Positions 1-8,993 of a DNA stretch of 64,000 nt are shown here, one piece after another. A model generated the notes under the pieces. The model searched no databases and had not been told where the DNA came from. It saw only the letters and a list, made by a program, of their open reading frames with translations. Made by a program: the position numbers and the translations under genes. This DNA is from Bacteroidales bacterium H5. GTDB lineage: Bacteria; Bacteroidota; Bacteroidia; Bacteroidales; Muribaculaceae. The stretch is from positions 121,530-185,529 of the forward strand of contig DAAQ01000030.1 of the NCBI GenBank assembly GCA_001701225.1, given 5' to 3'. The first letter of the stretch is position 1, and every line of letters begins with the position of its first letter.

Positions 1-1
1 A

Positions 2-856
2 TCCGCCATCACATGCCAGACCTCTGCCGCCGACAATATCTCAAACCGGTCGGCACGTCTGAACGGCATGATTGACTGCGATGCAAACAGCTCGGCTGAA
101 TTCGGATTCGAATGGAAACGCATGACAGGCTGGGCATCCGACCCCGCATTCACCAAGGGTATCAAGAACGATGACGGCTCAATCAGCGTCTCGCTCATCA
201 ACGGTATGCTCGACCCCGACACAGACTATCAGTTCCGCGCGGCTGTGAGATACAAAGGCAAGATGTATCACGCCTCGGAGTGGAAGAATTTCCGCACCGA
301 GAATGAGTTTATACTCTATCCGGGCACAGTCTATACCCTCTACCGCACAGACCGCGAGAACAACGCGATTATCTTCTGCGGATATTATGTCGCCGGAAGC
401 GAGACCGTGACGGCACAGGGTTATGAGTACTGGCACAACGGAGGCGCGTCTGCCCCAGCGATGAACGCCCCTGCCACAGTCGAGACAGTCTACACCGGCG
501 AAGATATGCAATACACCCTCCCGGCAGCACTGCTTGCAGACGGAAACTACAGCGTACGCGCATTTATCGAGACCGAATCCGGCAAGACCTACGGCCAGAC
601 CCTCTCTTTTGGAATCGAGAACGGCGGACCGTCGTCAATCATCGACATTGAGTCAACCGTCATACAGTGCCGTCCAGTCAACGGACAGATAGTGATGTCG
701 AATGTCTCGGGACTTGCGGTACGCATCTGCGACACCACAGGCCGAACAATTTTCTATAAGGAAAACCTTGGCGAGACAGAATATTTTGACGCACCACGCA
801 ACACAATATGCCTGTTACGGTTCAGCAATGGCATGACATTCAAGATAATGCCGTAA
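2..856 (+). CDS. Secreted/surface protein, 5' truncated, with C-terminal sorting-like domain
   Basis: The reading frame is open from base 2, so the gene begins before the window and only the last ~284 codons are present. The visible part looks like extracellular beta-sandwich material (fibronectin-III-like stretches rich in aromatic, Thr and Gly residues). It ends with a segment typical of Bacteroidetes type IX secretion C-terminal domains: a predicted strand with AVRICDTTGRTIF near the end and a short basic tail. No catalytic motif is visible. The function is not recognised; a surface or secreted role is inferred. A rho-independent terminator follows at 876-924. Confidence 0.6.
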   Translation, partial: SAITCQTSAADNISNRSARLNGMIDCDANSSAEFGFEWKRMTGWASDPAFTKGIKNDDGSISVSLINGMLDPDTDYQFRAAVRYKGKMYHASEWKNFRTENEFILYPGTVYTLYRTDRENNAIIFCGYYVAGSETVTAQGYEYWHNGGASAPAMNAPATVETVYTGEDMQYTLPAALLADGNYSVRAFIETESGKTYGQTLSFGIENGGPSSIIDIESTVIQCRPVNGQIVMSNVSGLAVRICDTTGRTIFYKENLGETEYFDAPRNTICLLRFSNGMTFKIMP

Positions 857-875
857 CCTGACCTCTATTTATTCC

Positions 876-924
876 GTTCCTCCGAGGGCAATTCACTGAA
901 ATGCCCCCGGAGGAACTGTTTTTA
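876..924 (+). terminator. Rho-independent terminator
   Basis: GTTCCTCCG (876-884) pairs with CGGAGGAAC (908-916). A further GGGCA/TGCCC pairing lies inside, and a T-rich run follows. It sits 20 nt after the stop of the upstream gene. Confidence 0.75.
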
Positions 925-965
925 TATATCACCGCCGCAATTAACAGAGTTTGCCCGAAAATGTG

Positions 966-973
966 TATCTTTG
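966..973 (+). promoter_or_regulatory. Bacteroidetes -7 promoter box for purN
   Basis: TATCTTTG matches TAnnTTTG, 22 nt before the ATG at 996. No well-spaced -33 TTTG is visible, so this is a partial match. Confidence 0.4.
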
Positions 974-995
974 AGGTGTGAAAACAGGTTTGAAG

Positions 996-1574
996 ATGAA
1001 AAATATAGCTATATTCGCGTCGGGGAGCGGGTCGAATGCCGAGAATATCATCAGGTATCTCAATACTGCCCACGGGGATGACCTGCGGGTATCCGTGGTG
1101 GTCTGCAACAGGCCGGAGGCCCGCGTCATCGAGCGCGCCCGCAACTTGGGTGTGCCTGTCGAGGTGTTGACAAAGGCCGAGATTAATGACCCGGAAAGAA
1201 TGATGGAGGTGCTTGACAGCCATGCTGTCGACGGTATAGTGCTTGCGGGATTCCTGCTTATGATTCCCCCGTTCCTCATCGGGCGTTATGAGGGACGCAT
1301 CATAAACATCCATCCATCGTTGCTGCCGAAATATGGAGGCAAGGGGATGTACGGCATACACATCCACCGTGCCGTGGTGGAAAACCGCGAGAAGGAGACC
1401 GGCATAACGGTACATCTTGTCACCGACCGCTGCGACGAGGGGCAAATCATCTTTCAGACCAATGTCGCAGTCGCGCCCGAAGACACGCCCGAAGATGTGG
1501 AGCGCAAGATTCACGCCCTCGAGAAAGAGCATTTCCCACAGGTTGTAAAGGAGCATTTCACCGCTCCGACCTGA
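996..1574 (+). CDS. purN: Phosphoribosylglycinamide formyltransferase PurN
   Basis: Transfers a formyl group from 10-formyl-THF to GAR in de novo purine synthesis, in the cytoplasm. At 192 aa it has normal family length. The substrate loop SGSGSN is near residues 9-14. The catalytic trio corresponds to N104 and H106 in INIHPSLLP and D147 in DEGQI. An upstream in-frame GTG at 978 would add six residues, but the ATG at 996 gives the standard MKNIAIFASG N-terminus and lies a sensible distance from the -7 box at 966. It stands alone, convergent with cca. Confidence 0.95.
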   Translation: MKNIAIFASGSGSNAENIIRYLNTAHGDDLRVSVVVCNRPEARVIERARNLGVPVEVLTKAEINDPERMMEVLDSHAVDGIVLAGFLLMIPPFLIGRYEGRIINIHPSLLPKYGGKGMYGIHIHRAVVENREKETGITVHLVTDRCDEGQIIFQTNVAVAPEDTPEDVERKIHALEKEHFPQVVKEHFTAPT

Positions 1575-1600
1575 CACGAACCCTCGATTTTTTGTGGTTT

Positions 1601-1650
1601 TTGCTTGATTTAATCATCGAAAAAGTGTAAACGCACAATAAATCAAGCAA
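1601..1650. repeat. 12-bp inverted repeat between convergent genes
   Basis: TTGCTTGATTTA (1601-1612) is the exact reverse complement of TAAATCAAGCAA (1639-1650), with a 26-nt loop. It lies between the convergent ends of purN and cca. It may act as a weak bidirectional terminator; no clear T-run follows. Confidence 0.45.
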
Positions 1651-1679
1651 TTGCAAAGAGCGCCGATTTTTAGCATCGG

Positions 1680-3074
1680 TCATTTGAAGGCGATGAGGAG
1701 TTTCTTGAATTCGGCGGGGGTGCGGAGGGGGTTGGCGAAGGCCATCTTGATGAGGTACTCGCGACAGCGTTTCAGTTCCTTGTTGTCGCGCATGCGGCGG
1801 GCGCGCTTCATGGCGGCAAGGGATAGGGGCAGATGATAGCCGAACATGGTGGTACCCTCCTCCTCCATCTGGCTTGTGCGACGCATTATGGCGGGAACCT
1901 GGCCAGGCATGCAGTAACCGGGCGCATGCGAGCAGTTGTCGGCGTCTATAAGGCGCATCAGCATGTCAAACCGCTTGCGTGTACCGCAGACGTATTGCAG
2001 CTTGCGCAACTGGCGGTCCTTCATCTTCTCGGCGTCCGGGCCCCATGTGGACGCCCACATGTGATGACGCACAAGGAAATCGACATCGTCTATCAGCGGA
2101 CGCTCGCACCGCAGGCGGCGCATGATACGGCGGGTTATGCCCGAGCCTGTCTGGTCGTGGTTCATGAACCGTACTCCGCCGGGGTTTCCGGCTCCGGCAG
2201 TCTGAGGTTTGCCCACATCGTGCAGCAGCGCGGCCATGAGCATGACGAAACCCTCGCCTTCGAGCCGTCCGACAACCTCAAGGGTATGCTCCCAGACAGT
2301 GCCCGGCTGGCCGTCACCGAGAGGCTGGTCGCGCAGCGCCGCCACCTCGGGGAGCATATACTCCATAGCCCCTGTGCGCATGAGCATATCAAGGGCTTCC
2401 ACAGGGCGGGGCCCGGTGAGCATCCTCTCGAGCTCGGTGTGGCAGCGGGTGGGCGTGACTATTGACAGACGATGGATATTGCGCATCAGGCCGGCAAAGG
2501 TACCCGGCTCAATCCTCCATCCGAACCTGCAGGCAAACCGTATGGTGCGGTATATCCTCACCGGGTCATCGTCGTATGTCGAGTCGGGGTCTGAAGGGGT
2601 GCGTATGATATGGTGCTCGATGTCGGACAGGCCACGCCCGGTGATATCGACAAACTTGCGGCGGCAGATGTCGAAATAGAGTGAGTTTACGGTGAGGTCG
2701 CGCCTCAGGCAGTCCTCTTCGATGGTGCCGAAAGCGGTCTCGGGACAGCGCGAGTTGCGGTCGGTATATTTCTCGCGCCGCGTCTGCACCAGCTCGATCT
2801 CGTCGCCGGGAAATGCCCTGAGGCTGAGACGCGCGGTGCCGAAACGAGGAAATGTGACTACCTCGCCCGTCGTGAGGCCGTTCTGTTCCAGCCAACGGGC
2901 AAATCCGATGCCTCCGTTGGGGAGGTCTACAGCCATGTCGAGATCCTTGATGGGGAGCCCCATCACCTCGTCGCGGCAGCATCCGCCCACGGCATAGAGA
3001 TGACCGTCCCACACCGTATCCTTGACCAGACCGCGCAGGTAGTCGCAGATGTCGTGATAGATTTCTGTGGTCAT
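1680..3074 (-). CDS. cca: CCA-adding tRNA nucleotidyltransferase with HD domain
   Basis: Adds or repairs the 3' CCA of tRNA. Near the N-terminus is the class II nucleotidyltransferase signature: GG.CRDEV followed by the metal-binding DLDMAVD. Then come the neck and body helices, and an HD phosphohydrolase domain containing LLHDVGKP and a later HHMW. The ORF could start at 3092, but the ATG at 3074 overlaps the esterase stop (TGATG), which suggests translational coupling, and gives 464 aa beginning MTTEIYHD. It is the second gene of a two-gene minus-strand unit. Confidence 0.92.
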   Translation of the reverse strand: MTTEIYHDICDYLRGLVKDTVWDGHLYAVGGCCRDEVMGLPIKDLDMAVDLPNGGIGFARWLEQNGLTTGEVVTFPRFGTARLSLRAFPGDEIELVQTRREKYTDRNSRCPETAFGTIEEDCLRRDLTVNSLYFDICRRKFVDITGRGLSDIEHHIIRTPSDPDSTYDDDPVRIYRTIRFACRFGWRIEPGTFAGLMRNIHRLSIVTPTRCHTELERMLTGPRPVEALDMLMRTGAMEYMLPEVAALRDQPLGDGQPGTVWEHTLEVVGRLEGEGFVMLMAALLHDVGKPQTAGAGNPGGVRFMNHDQTGSGITRRIMRRLRCERPLIDDVDFLVRHHMWASTWGPDAEKMKDRQLRKLQYVCGTRKRFDMLMRLIDADNCSHAPGYCMPGQVPAIMRRTSQMEEEGTTMFGYHLPLSLAAMKRARRMRDNKELKRCREYLIKMAFANPLRTPAEFKKLLIAFK

Positions 3075-3859
3075 CAGAAGCTCAGAAGCCATGCCGAGAG
3101 CTCGGCCAGCATCTCATTGTGATATTTGAACTTCTCGCGGCTTCCCCATCCGTGTCCGCCCGAGGGCCAGATATACATCGCTGCAGGGACATTGTTGGCC
3201 CTCAGAGCCTCGAAATATGCGATGGAGTTATGGGGAGGTACGGCGGTATCGTCAGCACTCAGCAGCATTATGGCACGCGGTGTCTCGGGAGTCACGTTGA
3301 GCTCACCCGAATACTCGCGCTCGAGCTCGGGAGTGGCATCCTTGCCGAGCAGATTGTCGTGCGAGCCCATGTGGGTATATGCCTTGTCCATCGAGATGAC
3401 GGGATAGAACAGAATCTGGAAATCTGGACGCACGGCCGACGGAGCGTTGAGTGCGACTGTCGATGCGAGATGACCTCCGGCAGACGAGCCCATTATGCCG
3501 ACCTGCGCGGGGTCGATATGCCATACCTCGGCACTGTCGCGCATCATCTTCATCGCCATCCCGGCATCGGTGAGCGGAATCTTGCGGTCGCCGTGGGGCA
3601 TGCGGTAGTCCACGACGGCACAGGCAATGCCACGCTCGTTGAAGAACGGCGCCCAGTCATAGCCCTCATGGTTGATGGCCGTATGCGAATATCCTCCGCC
3701 GGGCAATATCACCACGGCCCTGCCTGTTGCCTTTGACGCGTCAGGAAGGAATACCTTGACCGAAGGCTCGGTGAGCTCGATGGTCCTCTGTGCCATGACA
3801 TTCGATGTACCGGCCATACCCATAAGGACCGGAAGAAGAAACGCGGATAGTCTTTTCAT
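3074..3859 (-). CDS. Secreted alpha/beta-hydrolase esterase (acetyl-esterase type)
   Basis: A 261-aa protein with a signal peptide ending near NVMA|Q, so probably periplasmic or exported. The alpha/beta-hydrolase fold is shown by the oxyanion loop PGGGYSH, nucleophile motif GSSAGG, acid residue in SADDTAVPP and catalytic His in GGHGWG. The motif set fits BD-FAE/acetylxylan esterase-like enzymes that deacetylate plant or host glycans; the substrate is inferred. It is the first gene of the unit with cca, with which it overlaps by one base. Confidence 0.8.
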   Translation of the reverse strand: MKRLSAFLLPVLMGMAGTSNVMAQRTIELTEPSVKVFLPDASKATGRAVVILPGGGYSHTAINHEGYDWAPFFNERGIACAVVDYRMPHGDRKIPLTDAGMAMKMMRDSAEVWHIDPAQVGIMGSSAGGHLASTVALNAPSAVRPDFQILFYPVISMDKAYTHMGSHDNLLGKDATPELEREYSGELNVTPETPRAIMLLSADDTAVPPHNSIAYFEALRANNVPAAMYIWPSGGHGWGSREKFKYHNEMLAELSAWLLSF

Positions 3860-3878
3860 GATTTCAGGATTTATGGCG

Positions 3879-3886
3879 TAAAGTTA
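3879..3886 (-). promoter_or_regulatory. -7 box upstream of esterase-cca unit
   Basis: On the minus strand this reads TAACTTTA, one mismatch from TAnnTTTG, 20 nt before the esterase start. Confidence 0.4.
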
Positions 3887-4134
3887 CAATTTTTCCCTGT
3901 CATAGGCAAGTCCGGGAGGAATGAATCAAGTCCAAAACGATTTAACAAAATTTAATATAAACATAAATTACGTTAAATGACCGCAGCAAGTTACACTATT
4001 TTAACGTCTTTTTAAATAAACAAATGTTAAATATATAAATGTTTTTCATAAAATATAGATTTGACAGCCACTGACGAGCAACTGTTGAATCATAAAATGA
4101 ATGGAGTGAATTAGGTTTTTTGAAAAATTCTGTT

Positions 4135-4142
4135 TACCTTTG
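4135..4142 (+). promoter_or_regulatory. -7 box of an orphan plus-strand transcript
   Basis: TACCTTTG is an exact TAnnTTTG match facing away from the esterase gene, with no plus-strand gene downstream. No properly spaced -33 element is evident. Confidence 0.4.
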
Positions 4143-4148
4143 CAATGC

Positions 4149-4265
4149 ATTGATAAAGCATTCGCCATAAAAGGAATCAAGAAAGTTAATCAATAATCCA
4201 CTGACGTTAAGTACTATGTATAAGCTGCGAAGGGGGACCGTGAGGCCGTCCTTCGCTATTTTTTT
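4149..4265 (+). ncRNA. Candidate small RNA (~115 nt) with own promoter and terminator
   Basis: The 426-nt space between two minus-strand genes has an exact -7 box at 4135 and an intrinsic terminator at 4227-4265 on the plus strand, bounding a ~115-nt transcript. Near its 5' end ATGC and GCAT can form a small stem. No convincing ORF fits: a 26-codon frame from 4216 runs through the terminator. The AT-rich DNA at 3887-4134 shows nothing else. This may be a trans-acting sRNA, or antisense to an extended cls 3' end. Confidence 0.35.
4227..4265 (+). terminator. Rho-independent terminator on plus strand
   Basis: GCGAAGG (4227-4233) pairs with CCTTCGC (4250-4256), followed by TATTTTTTT. The T-run exists only in the plus direction, so it does not serve the minus-strand cls gene. 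Confidence 0.6.
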
Positions 4266-4285
4266 GCCCGTTCCGGGGACCATTG

Positions 4286-5740
4286 TCACAGGATAGGGCT
4301 AAGGAGACGGCAGAGCGACTCGCGCATCTTCTCACGGCGTGGGCGCGTATTCCACTGTGACAGGCGTATCCTGTCACATCCTTTCTCATCATCGGCATAC
4401 AGTGACGCAAGCAGCGCGTTGGCCTCGGCTGAATACATCACGATATTCTCCTCGAAATTGTGCTCGAAGCTGCGGTAATCGAAATTTGTCGACCCCAGTG
4501 TCGAGAAATCATCGTCAATAATCAGCAGCTTGGAGTGCAGCATCCCTGGACGGAAGAAGAGCACCTTTATTCCGGCCAGAAGGCAATCCTCGACAAAACT
4601 GTTAGATGCATAGGTGAGTATGGCCGAGTCGGACTTGCGGGGCACCATCACGCGCACATCCACCCCCGAAAGCGCCGCGCACTGCAGTGCCTTGAGCAGG
4701 TCGTCGCCGGGAAGAAAATATGGTGTCTGCAACCACACCCTGCGCTTGGCCCCCGATATTGCCTTGAAGAACATATAGCCCGTCGGTGCCCAGCGGTTTG
4801 TAGGCCCGGAGGCTACAATCTGGGCGAGCACACCATCGACGGCCCCCTTTCGCGAGACAGGCTTCGGATTCACGGCATCGGTCAGTAGGGGATGCCCCAT
4901 GAAGTTCCAGTCGATGGCAAAGTGATTCTGGAGCCCGGCCAAGACAGGTCCCCCTACCCTCACCATGAGGTCGCGCCACAGGTCAAACTTGCCGCCGTCG
5001 ACATAGCGTGTGGCCACATTGAATCCACCTATATATCCCACCTCCCCGTCTATCACCACCACCTTGCGGTGGTTGCGCCAGTTGAGGCGGCTTATCTTGT
5101 CGGGAAACTGTATGCGGAAGAAGGCATGTACCTCGACACCGTTCTCCTTGAGGCGGTTGAAGAGCGACAGGCTCTCCTTGCCGATTGACCCGATATAGTC
5201 ATATATTACCCTGACCTTGACCCCGGCCTGTGCCCGGTCGACAAGGATATCGCAGAGCTCGCGGCCAAGCACGTCGTTGGCGATGATATAGAACTGCACG
5301 TTGATATAGCTGCGGGCGGCACGGAGGTCAGCAAACATGGCCCTGAACAGCTTCTTGCCCGAATTGAACACCTCGACAGAGTTGTCGGGATAGAGCATGG
5401 CTCCGGCCACGGCATAGCCCAGACGTATGCGCTGGCGGTTCTCGGGACTGAAAGAGCGGTCGAGCCTCGGGAGCGGAGCATGGCTCTCGGCCCTGAGCAG
5501 ACGGCGGCGGTTGCGGCGCGAGATCATACGCACGTTGCGCAGGCTGCGTCCGAACAGGAAATACAGTATCGCGCCCCCAACCGGGATGAAAAGCAGGGCT
5601 GTAACCCACCCTAAAGTGCTGAGAGGATTGCGGTTCTCGGTAATCACATTGACCACCAGCATGGCCATAAGCGCGACATACGCGACCACCCCTCCCCACA
5701 GGAGGATGACAAGCAGCTGATGTAGGACAGGTGACGGCAT
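4286..5740 (-). CDS. cls: Cardiolipin synthase
   Basis: Condenses phosphatidylglycerol (or PG and PE) to cardiolipin at the inner membrane. 484 aa. Two N-terminal membrane helices are visible (about residues 8-30 and 42-62), followed by a basic linker. Two phospholipase-D HKD motifs follow: NHRKVVVIDGEVGYIGG and, near the C-terminus, HSKLLIIDDDFSTLGSTN. Length and architecture match bacterial ClsA-type enzymes. Transcribed alone, divergent from nadE. Confidence 0.95.
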   Translation of the reverse strand: MPSPVLHQLLVILLWGGVVAYVALMAMLVVNVITENRNPLSTLGWVTALLFIPVGGAILYFLFGRSLRNVRMISRRNRRRLLRAESHAPLPRLDRSFSPENRQRIRLGYAVAGAMLYPDNSVEVFNSGKKLFRAMFADLRAARSYINVQFYIIANDVLGRELCDILVDRAQAGVKVRVIYDYIGSIGKESLSLFNRLKENGVEVHAFFRIQFPDKISRLNWRNHRKVVVIDGEVGYIGGFNVATRYVDGGKFDLWRDLMVRVGGPVLAGLQNHFAIDWNFMGHPLLTDAVNPKPVSRKGAVDGVLAQIVASGPTNRWAPTGYMFFKAISGAKRRVWLQTPYFLPGDDLLKALQCAALSGVDVRVMVPRKSDSAILTYASNSFVEDCLLAGIKVLFFRPGMLHSKLLIIDDDFSTLGSTNFDYRSFEHNFEENIVMYSAEANALLASLYADDEKGCDRIRLSQWNTRPRREKMRESLCRLLSPIL

Positions 5741-5779
5741 AGAATGTGATTTTATTTAAAAACGGATAAAACTTGCCCT

Positions 5780-5787
5780 TAGTTTTG
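5780..5787 (+). promoter_or_regulatory. -7 box for nadE
   Basis: TAGTTTTG, an exact TAnnTTTG match, lies 55 nt before the preferred nadE start. Confidence 0.5.
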
Positions 5788-5842
5788 CGGAGTCTCATTA
5801 TTTTTAATTAATTTCGTAGCCATATTGACAAAAGACACGACT

Positions 5843-7765
5843 ATGCATCACGGATTCCTCAGGGTCGCCGCCGCCGCACCGCAGGTCAGGGTGGCCGACA
5901 CCGACTATAATCTCGGTCAGATTCTCGACACGCTGCAGCGCTTTGCCTCACAGCGCGTAGAGCTGGCCGTATTCCCCGAAATGTCGCTCACGGCATACAC
6001 CTGCGGCGACCTGTTCCAGAACTCGACACTGCTCGATGCAGCCTCAGATGCCCTCGGCAGGCTTGTGGAGTACTCGAATGGCACACCGATGCATTTCATC
6101 GTAGGGCTACCCGTCAAGGTCGGCCCCGCGCTCTACAACTGCGCGGCCCTGGTGCGCGAGGGACACGTCGACCTCGTGGCCAAATCATATATACCCAACT
6201 ACAGCGAGTTCTACGAGCGGCGCTGGTGGCGACCCCTCGAGCCGGGCTTCGAGGCTGACGTCAAGGTAGGAGGGGTTACCGCACATCTTGCCGGAGACCG
6301 CATCTTCGAGTGCCACGGCGCCAAGGTCGGTATCGAGATATGCGAGGACCTGTGGGTGCCCGTGCCGCCATCTTGCCGCCTGGCCATGGCCGGAGCACAG
6401 GTGATAGCCAACATCTCGGCATCGCCCGACCATATCGGCAAATACTCCTATCTCCGCAACCTCATATCACGCCAGTCCGGGAGCTGCCTGTGCGCATATA
6501 TATATGCGGGCGCCGGGTGGGGCGAGTCGTCGACAGACCTTGTGTTCGACGGCAAGGCCATCATAGCCGAGAACGGCTCGATACTCAAGGCCAATCCGCG
6601 CTGGAATCCCAAGGAGAACACCGCCGTATGCGACGTCGACATCGAGGCCCTGTCGCGCGACCGCATGCACATGACCACATTTGCCGACTGTGCCGCTCGC
6701 GAGGGTGCCATGACAATAGGCTGCGACACATTCAGCGGCACAGAATATCAACCCGACCCCAAGGAGACACTGATGCGGCACATTGACCCGCACCCGTTCG
6801 TACCCGCCGGAGACGACGCCCGCTCGGAACGCTGCGACGAGATAATCAACATACAGGCTGCCGGACTGGCCAAGCGACTTGATGCCATAGGGTGCCACAC
6901 CCTCGTCGTCGGCATCTCGGGGGGACTCGACTCCACGCTGGCCCTGCTTGTGGCCGTCAAGACATTCGACCGCCTCGGACTCGACCGCAAGGGTATCGTC
7001 GGGATAACCATGCCCGGCTTCGGCACCACACAGCGCACACGCTCGAACGCCGTCGACCTGATGCGCGAGCTTGGGGTGACATCAATGGAGATACCCATCG
7101 GCCCTGCCGTAGAGCTGCATTTCAAGGACATAGGGCAGAATCCCGAGAATCATGACGTGACCTACGAGAATTCGCAGGCACGCGAGCGCACACAGATACT
7201 GATGGACGTGGCCAACCGCCTTGGCGGCATCGTGCTCGGCACGGGCGATCTCTCTGAGCTGGCCCTCGGCTGGGCCACATACAACGGCGACCACATGTCG
7301 ATGTATGGCGTCAATACAGGTGTGCCCAAGACGCTGGTCAAGCATCTGGTACATCATTTCGCCATGACCCACCCCGAAGGGAGCGAGGCTCGCCGCCTGC
7401 TGCTCGACATCGTCGATACCCCCATCAGCCCCGAGCTGCTCCCGGCAGCCAAGGACGGCGAGATATTGCAGAAGACCGAGGATCTCGTCGGGCCATACGA
7501 GCTGCACGACTTCTTCCTCTATTATATGCTGCGCTACGGCTTCACACCCGAACGCATATACTATCTGGCCCGTCACGCCTTCAGCGAGGCAGAATATGAC
7601 GATGCCACGATTGAAAAGTGGCTCAAGACCTTCATGCGCAGGTTCTTCAGCCAGCAGTTCAAGAGGTCGTGCCTCCCCGACGGTCCCAAGGTCGGCTCGG
7701 TATGCCTCTCGCCCCGCGGCGACTGGCGCATGCCCTCAGACGCATCGTCACATCTCTGGACCTGA
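5843..7765 (+). CDS. nadE: Glutamine-dependent NAD+ synthetase
   Basis: Catalyses the last step of NAD+ synthesis, amidating deamido-NAD with ammonia from glutamine. The N-terminal nitrilase-type glutaminase shows the Glu-Lys-Cys triad (E46 in FPEMSL, K114 in AKSYIPNY, C167 in IEICEDLW). The C-terminal ATP-pyrophosphatase domain has the P-loop GISGGLDST near residue 360. A TTG at 5825 is in frame, but the ATG at 5843 gives the usual MHHGF...RVAAA start and 640 aa. The downstream symporter starts 11 nt after the stop, so co-transcription is likely. Confidence 0.95.
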   Translation: MHHGFLRVAAAAPQVRVADTDYNLGQILDTLQRFASQRVELAVFPEMSLTAYTCGDLFQNSTLLDAASDALGRLVEYSNGTPMHFIVGLPVKVGPALYNCAALVREGHVDLVAKSYIPNYSEFYERRWWRPLEPGFEADVKVGGVTAHLAGDRIFECHGAKVGIEICEDLWVPVPPSCRLAMAGAQVIANISASPDHIGKYSYLRNLISRQSGSCLCAYIYAGAGWGESSTDLVFDGKAIIAENGSILKANPRWNPKENTAVCDVDIEALSRDRMHMTTFADCAAREGAMTIGCDTFSGTEYQPDPKETLMRHIDPHPFVPAGDDARSERCDEIINIQAAGLAKRLDAIGCHTLVVGISGGLDSTLALLVAVKTFDRLGLDRKGIVGITMPGFGTTQRTRSNAVDLMRELGVTSMEIPIGPAVELHFKDIGQNPENHDVTYENSQARERTQILMDVANRLGGIVLGTGDLSELALGWATYNGDHMSMYGVNTGVPKTLVKHLVHHFAMTHPEGSEARRLLLDIVDTPISPELLPAAKDGEILQKTEDLVGPYELHDFFLYYMLRYGFTPERIYYLARHAFSEAEYDDATIEKWLKTFMRRFFSQQFKRSCLPDGPKVGSVCLSPRGDWRMPSDASSHLWT

Positions 7766-7776
7766 CGCGACGTACG

Positions 7777-8946
7777 ATGAAACGGTTCGGACTGCTCCCG
7801 CTCATAGCCATCGCCATCGTTGCCGGCATACTCGTCGGCCTTGTCGCCCCCATGTGGGTGGCACAGCTGATGGCGACATTCAACGGCCTCTTCTCCCAGT
7901 TCCTCGGCTTCATGATTCCGCTCATCATAGTGGGATTCGTCACACCGGCCATCGCCGACATCGGTGCCCGCGCCGGGAAGATGCTGGTCGTGACCGCACT
8001 GTTGGCCTACGCTGCCACACTCTTCTCCGGCATGATGTCATACGTGTGCTGCTCCATATCGTTCCCGTGGTTCATCGGCAACGAGGAGGGGCTTGCACTG
8101 ACGGAGACGGACAAGACCGAGATACTGCCCTGGTTCACCGTCGATATGCCCCCGCTGATGACGGTGATGACAGCCCTCGTCCTCTCGTTCATGCTCGGAC
8201 TCGGCATAGCCTTCTCGCGCAAGGACTCGCTGCGCAAGGGGTTCGACGAGCTGCGCGACATCGTGGCCAAGACCATCAACACGGCGGTCATACCGCTGCT
8301 GCCCGTCTATATTTTCGGCATATTCCTCAACATGACCGTGGCCGGCGAGGTGGGCACCATCCTTGGATGCTTCATCAAGATAATAGCCATCATATTCGTG
8401 CTGCATGTGCTGTTGCTGATGATACAGTATGCCGTGGCCGGAGCCATCGCGGGCAAGAACCCGTTCAGGATGCTGGCGACAATGATGCCGGCCTATTTCA
8501 CCGCCCTCGGCACCCAGTCGTCGGCCGCCACAATCCCCGTCACCCTGCGGCAGACCATACAGATGGGTGTGCGCGAAGACATAGCCGGATTTGTCGTACC
8601 GCTGTGCGCCACCATCCACCTCAGCGGCAGCACGCTCAAGATTGTGGCCTGCGCCCTGGCCATAATGACTATCCACGGCGACCCGCACGGACTCGGACTG
8701 TTCCTGAATTTCATAGCCATGCTCGGCATCACCATGATAGCCGCCCCCGGCATACCCGGCGGCGCCATCATGGCCTCGATCGGGCTGCTGCAGTCAATCC
8801 TCGGGTTCGACGACCAGGCCGTGGCGCTGATGATAGCCCTCTATATCGCCATGGACTCGTTCGGCACAGCCTGTAATGTGACCGGCGACGGTGCCCTCGC
8901 GGCAATTGTCGACAGAATTTTCAAAAAAAGTCAGGTTTCGGTGTAA
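7777..8946 (+). CDS. Dicarboxylate/amino acid:cation symporter (DAACS family)
   Basis: 389 aa with about eight to ten hydrophobic segments and re-entrant-loop-like Ser/Gly-rich stretches. The SSAATIPVT motif and the late STLKIV and GDGALAAIV segments are typical of the GltP/SstT sodium or proton symporters. It imports acidic or small neutral amino acids across the inner membrane; substrate unknown. The frame is open further upstream inside nadE, but the ATG at 7777 (MKRFGLLPLIAI) begins the first membrane helix and is the natural start. Confidence 0.88.
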   Translation: MKRFGLLPLIAIAIVAGILVGLVAPMWVAQLMATFNGLFSQFLGFMIPLIIVGFVTPAIADIGARAGKMLVVTALLAYAATLFSGMMSYVCCSISFPWFIGNEEGLALTETDKTEILPWFTVDMPPLMTVMTALVLSFMLGLGIAFSRKDSLRKGFDELRDIVAKTINTAVIPLLPVYIFGIFLNMTVAGEVGTILGCFIKIIAIIFVLHVLLLMIQYAVAGAIAGKNPFRMLATMMPAYFTALGTQSSAATIPVTLRQTIQMGVREDIAGFVVPLCATIHLSGSTLKIVACALAIMTIHGDPHGLGLFLNFIAMLGITMIAAPGIPGGAIMASIGLLQSILGFDDQAVALMIALYIAMDSFGTACNVTGDGALAAIVDRIFKKSQVSV

Positions 8947-8993
8947 CGAATCGGCCCCATATACGTCTTATTATAAAAACATGTTCCTTAATC

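Noticed and set aside
3075..3092. Earlier cca start at 3092
   Set aside because: It would overlap the esterase by 19 bases. The ATG at 3074 gives a TGATG coupling and the expected N-terminus.
4216..4296. 26-codon ORF starting ATGTATAAGC
   Set aside because: It runs through a strong terminator hairpin and has no upstream initiation context.
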